6,245 nucleotides of DNA from the NCBI GenBank assembly GCA_964553915.1, contig CAZKMM010000135.1, positions 1 to 6,245 of the forward strand, given 5' to 3'. Position 1 is the stretch's first letter, and each line of letters opens with the position of its first letter. This stretch comes from CAZKMM01 sp964553915 (lineage in GTDB: Bacteria > RBG-13-61-14 > DRUE01). The position numbers were made by a program, and so were the translations under genes. Positions 6,197 through 6,245 of this stretch are shown in pieces. Under the pieces are notes generated by a model that did no database searches, was not told the origin of the DNA, and was given only the letters and a program-made list of their open reading frames with translations.

Positions 6197-6245
6197 TTTA
6201 AAAATTTGGAAAAATCCTTTTAAGCTCTGGTTCCCACAGCTCAGA

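Overview
This 6.2 kb window carries six protein-coding genes, one of them cut by the left edge, packed densely as in a bacterial genome. Strong AAGGAGG-type ribosome binding sites sit about 6-7 nt before most starts. The gene content points to an anaerobic or energy-limited bacterium: a membrane pyrophosphatase with the residues of a K+-dependent, probably Na+-pumping type, two uroporphyrinogen-decarboxylase-superfamily proteins that resemble corrinoid methyltransferases rather than heme enzymes, and a cysteine-rich C_GCAxxG_C_C protein. Nothing here fixes the phylum. There are no RNA genes, insertion sequences, CRISPR arrays or phage genes.

Left part (1-1755, minus strand): a tight cluster read right to left. 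First comes a URO-D-family protein (625-1755) with the HxC...C zinc motif of MtaA/MtbA-type methyltransferases. After 24 bp comes a C_GCAxxG_C_C putative redox protein (88-600). After another 22 bp a second URO-D-family gene begins at 65 and runs off the window; its first 21 codons carry the family's opening pattern. This looks like one transcription unit for one-carbon or corrinoid chemistry, but no corrinoid protein or substrate-specific partner lies inside the window.

Middle (1756-4003): a divergent intergenic region of about 145 bp holds a good sigma-70-like promoter facing right and a weaker candidate facing left. The rightward gene is hppA (1901-4003, 700 aa), an integral-membrane pyrophosphatase that couples PPi hydrolysis to cation export.

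Right part (4021-6196, minus strand): a 576-aa polytopic membrane protein, resembling GT-C-like glycosyltransferase-type proteins, overlaps by 20 bp a complete trimeric-type dUTPase gene (dut). The dut ribosome binding site lies inside the coding end of the membrane-protein gene. dut and hppA converge with only 17 bp between their stop codons and no recognisable intrinsic terminator. dUTPase releases PPi, which a PPi-driven pump can use, but the two genes are on opposite strands, so this is only a loose metabolic link.
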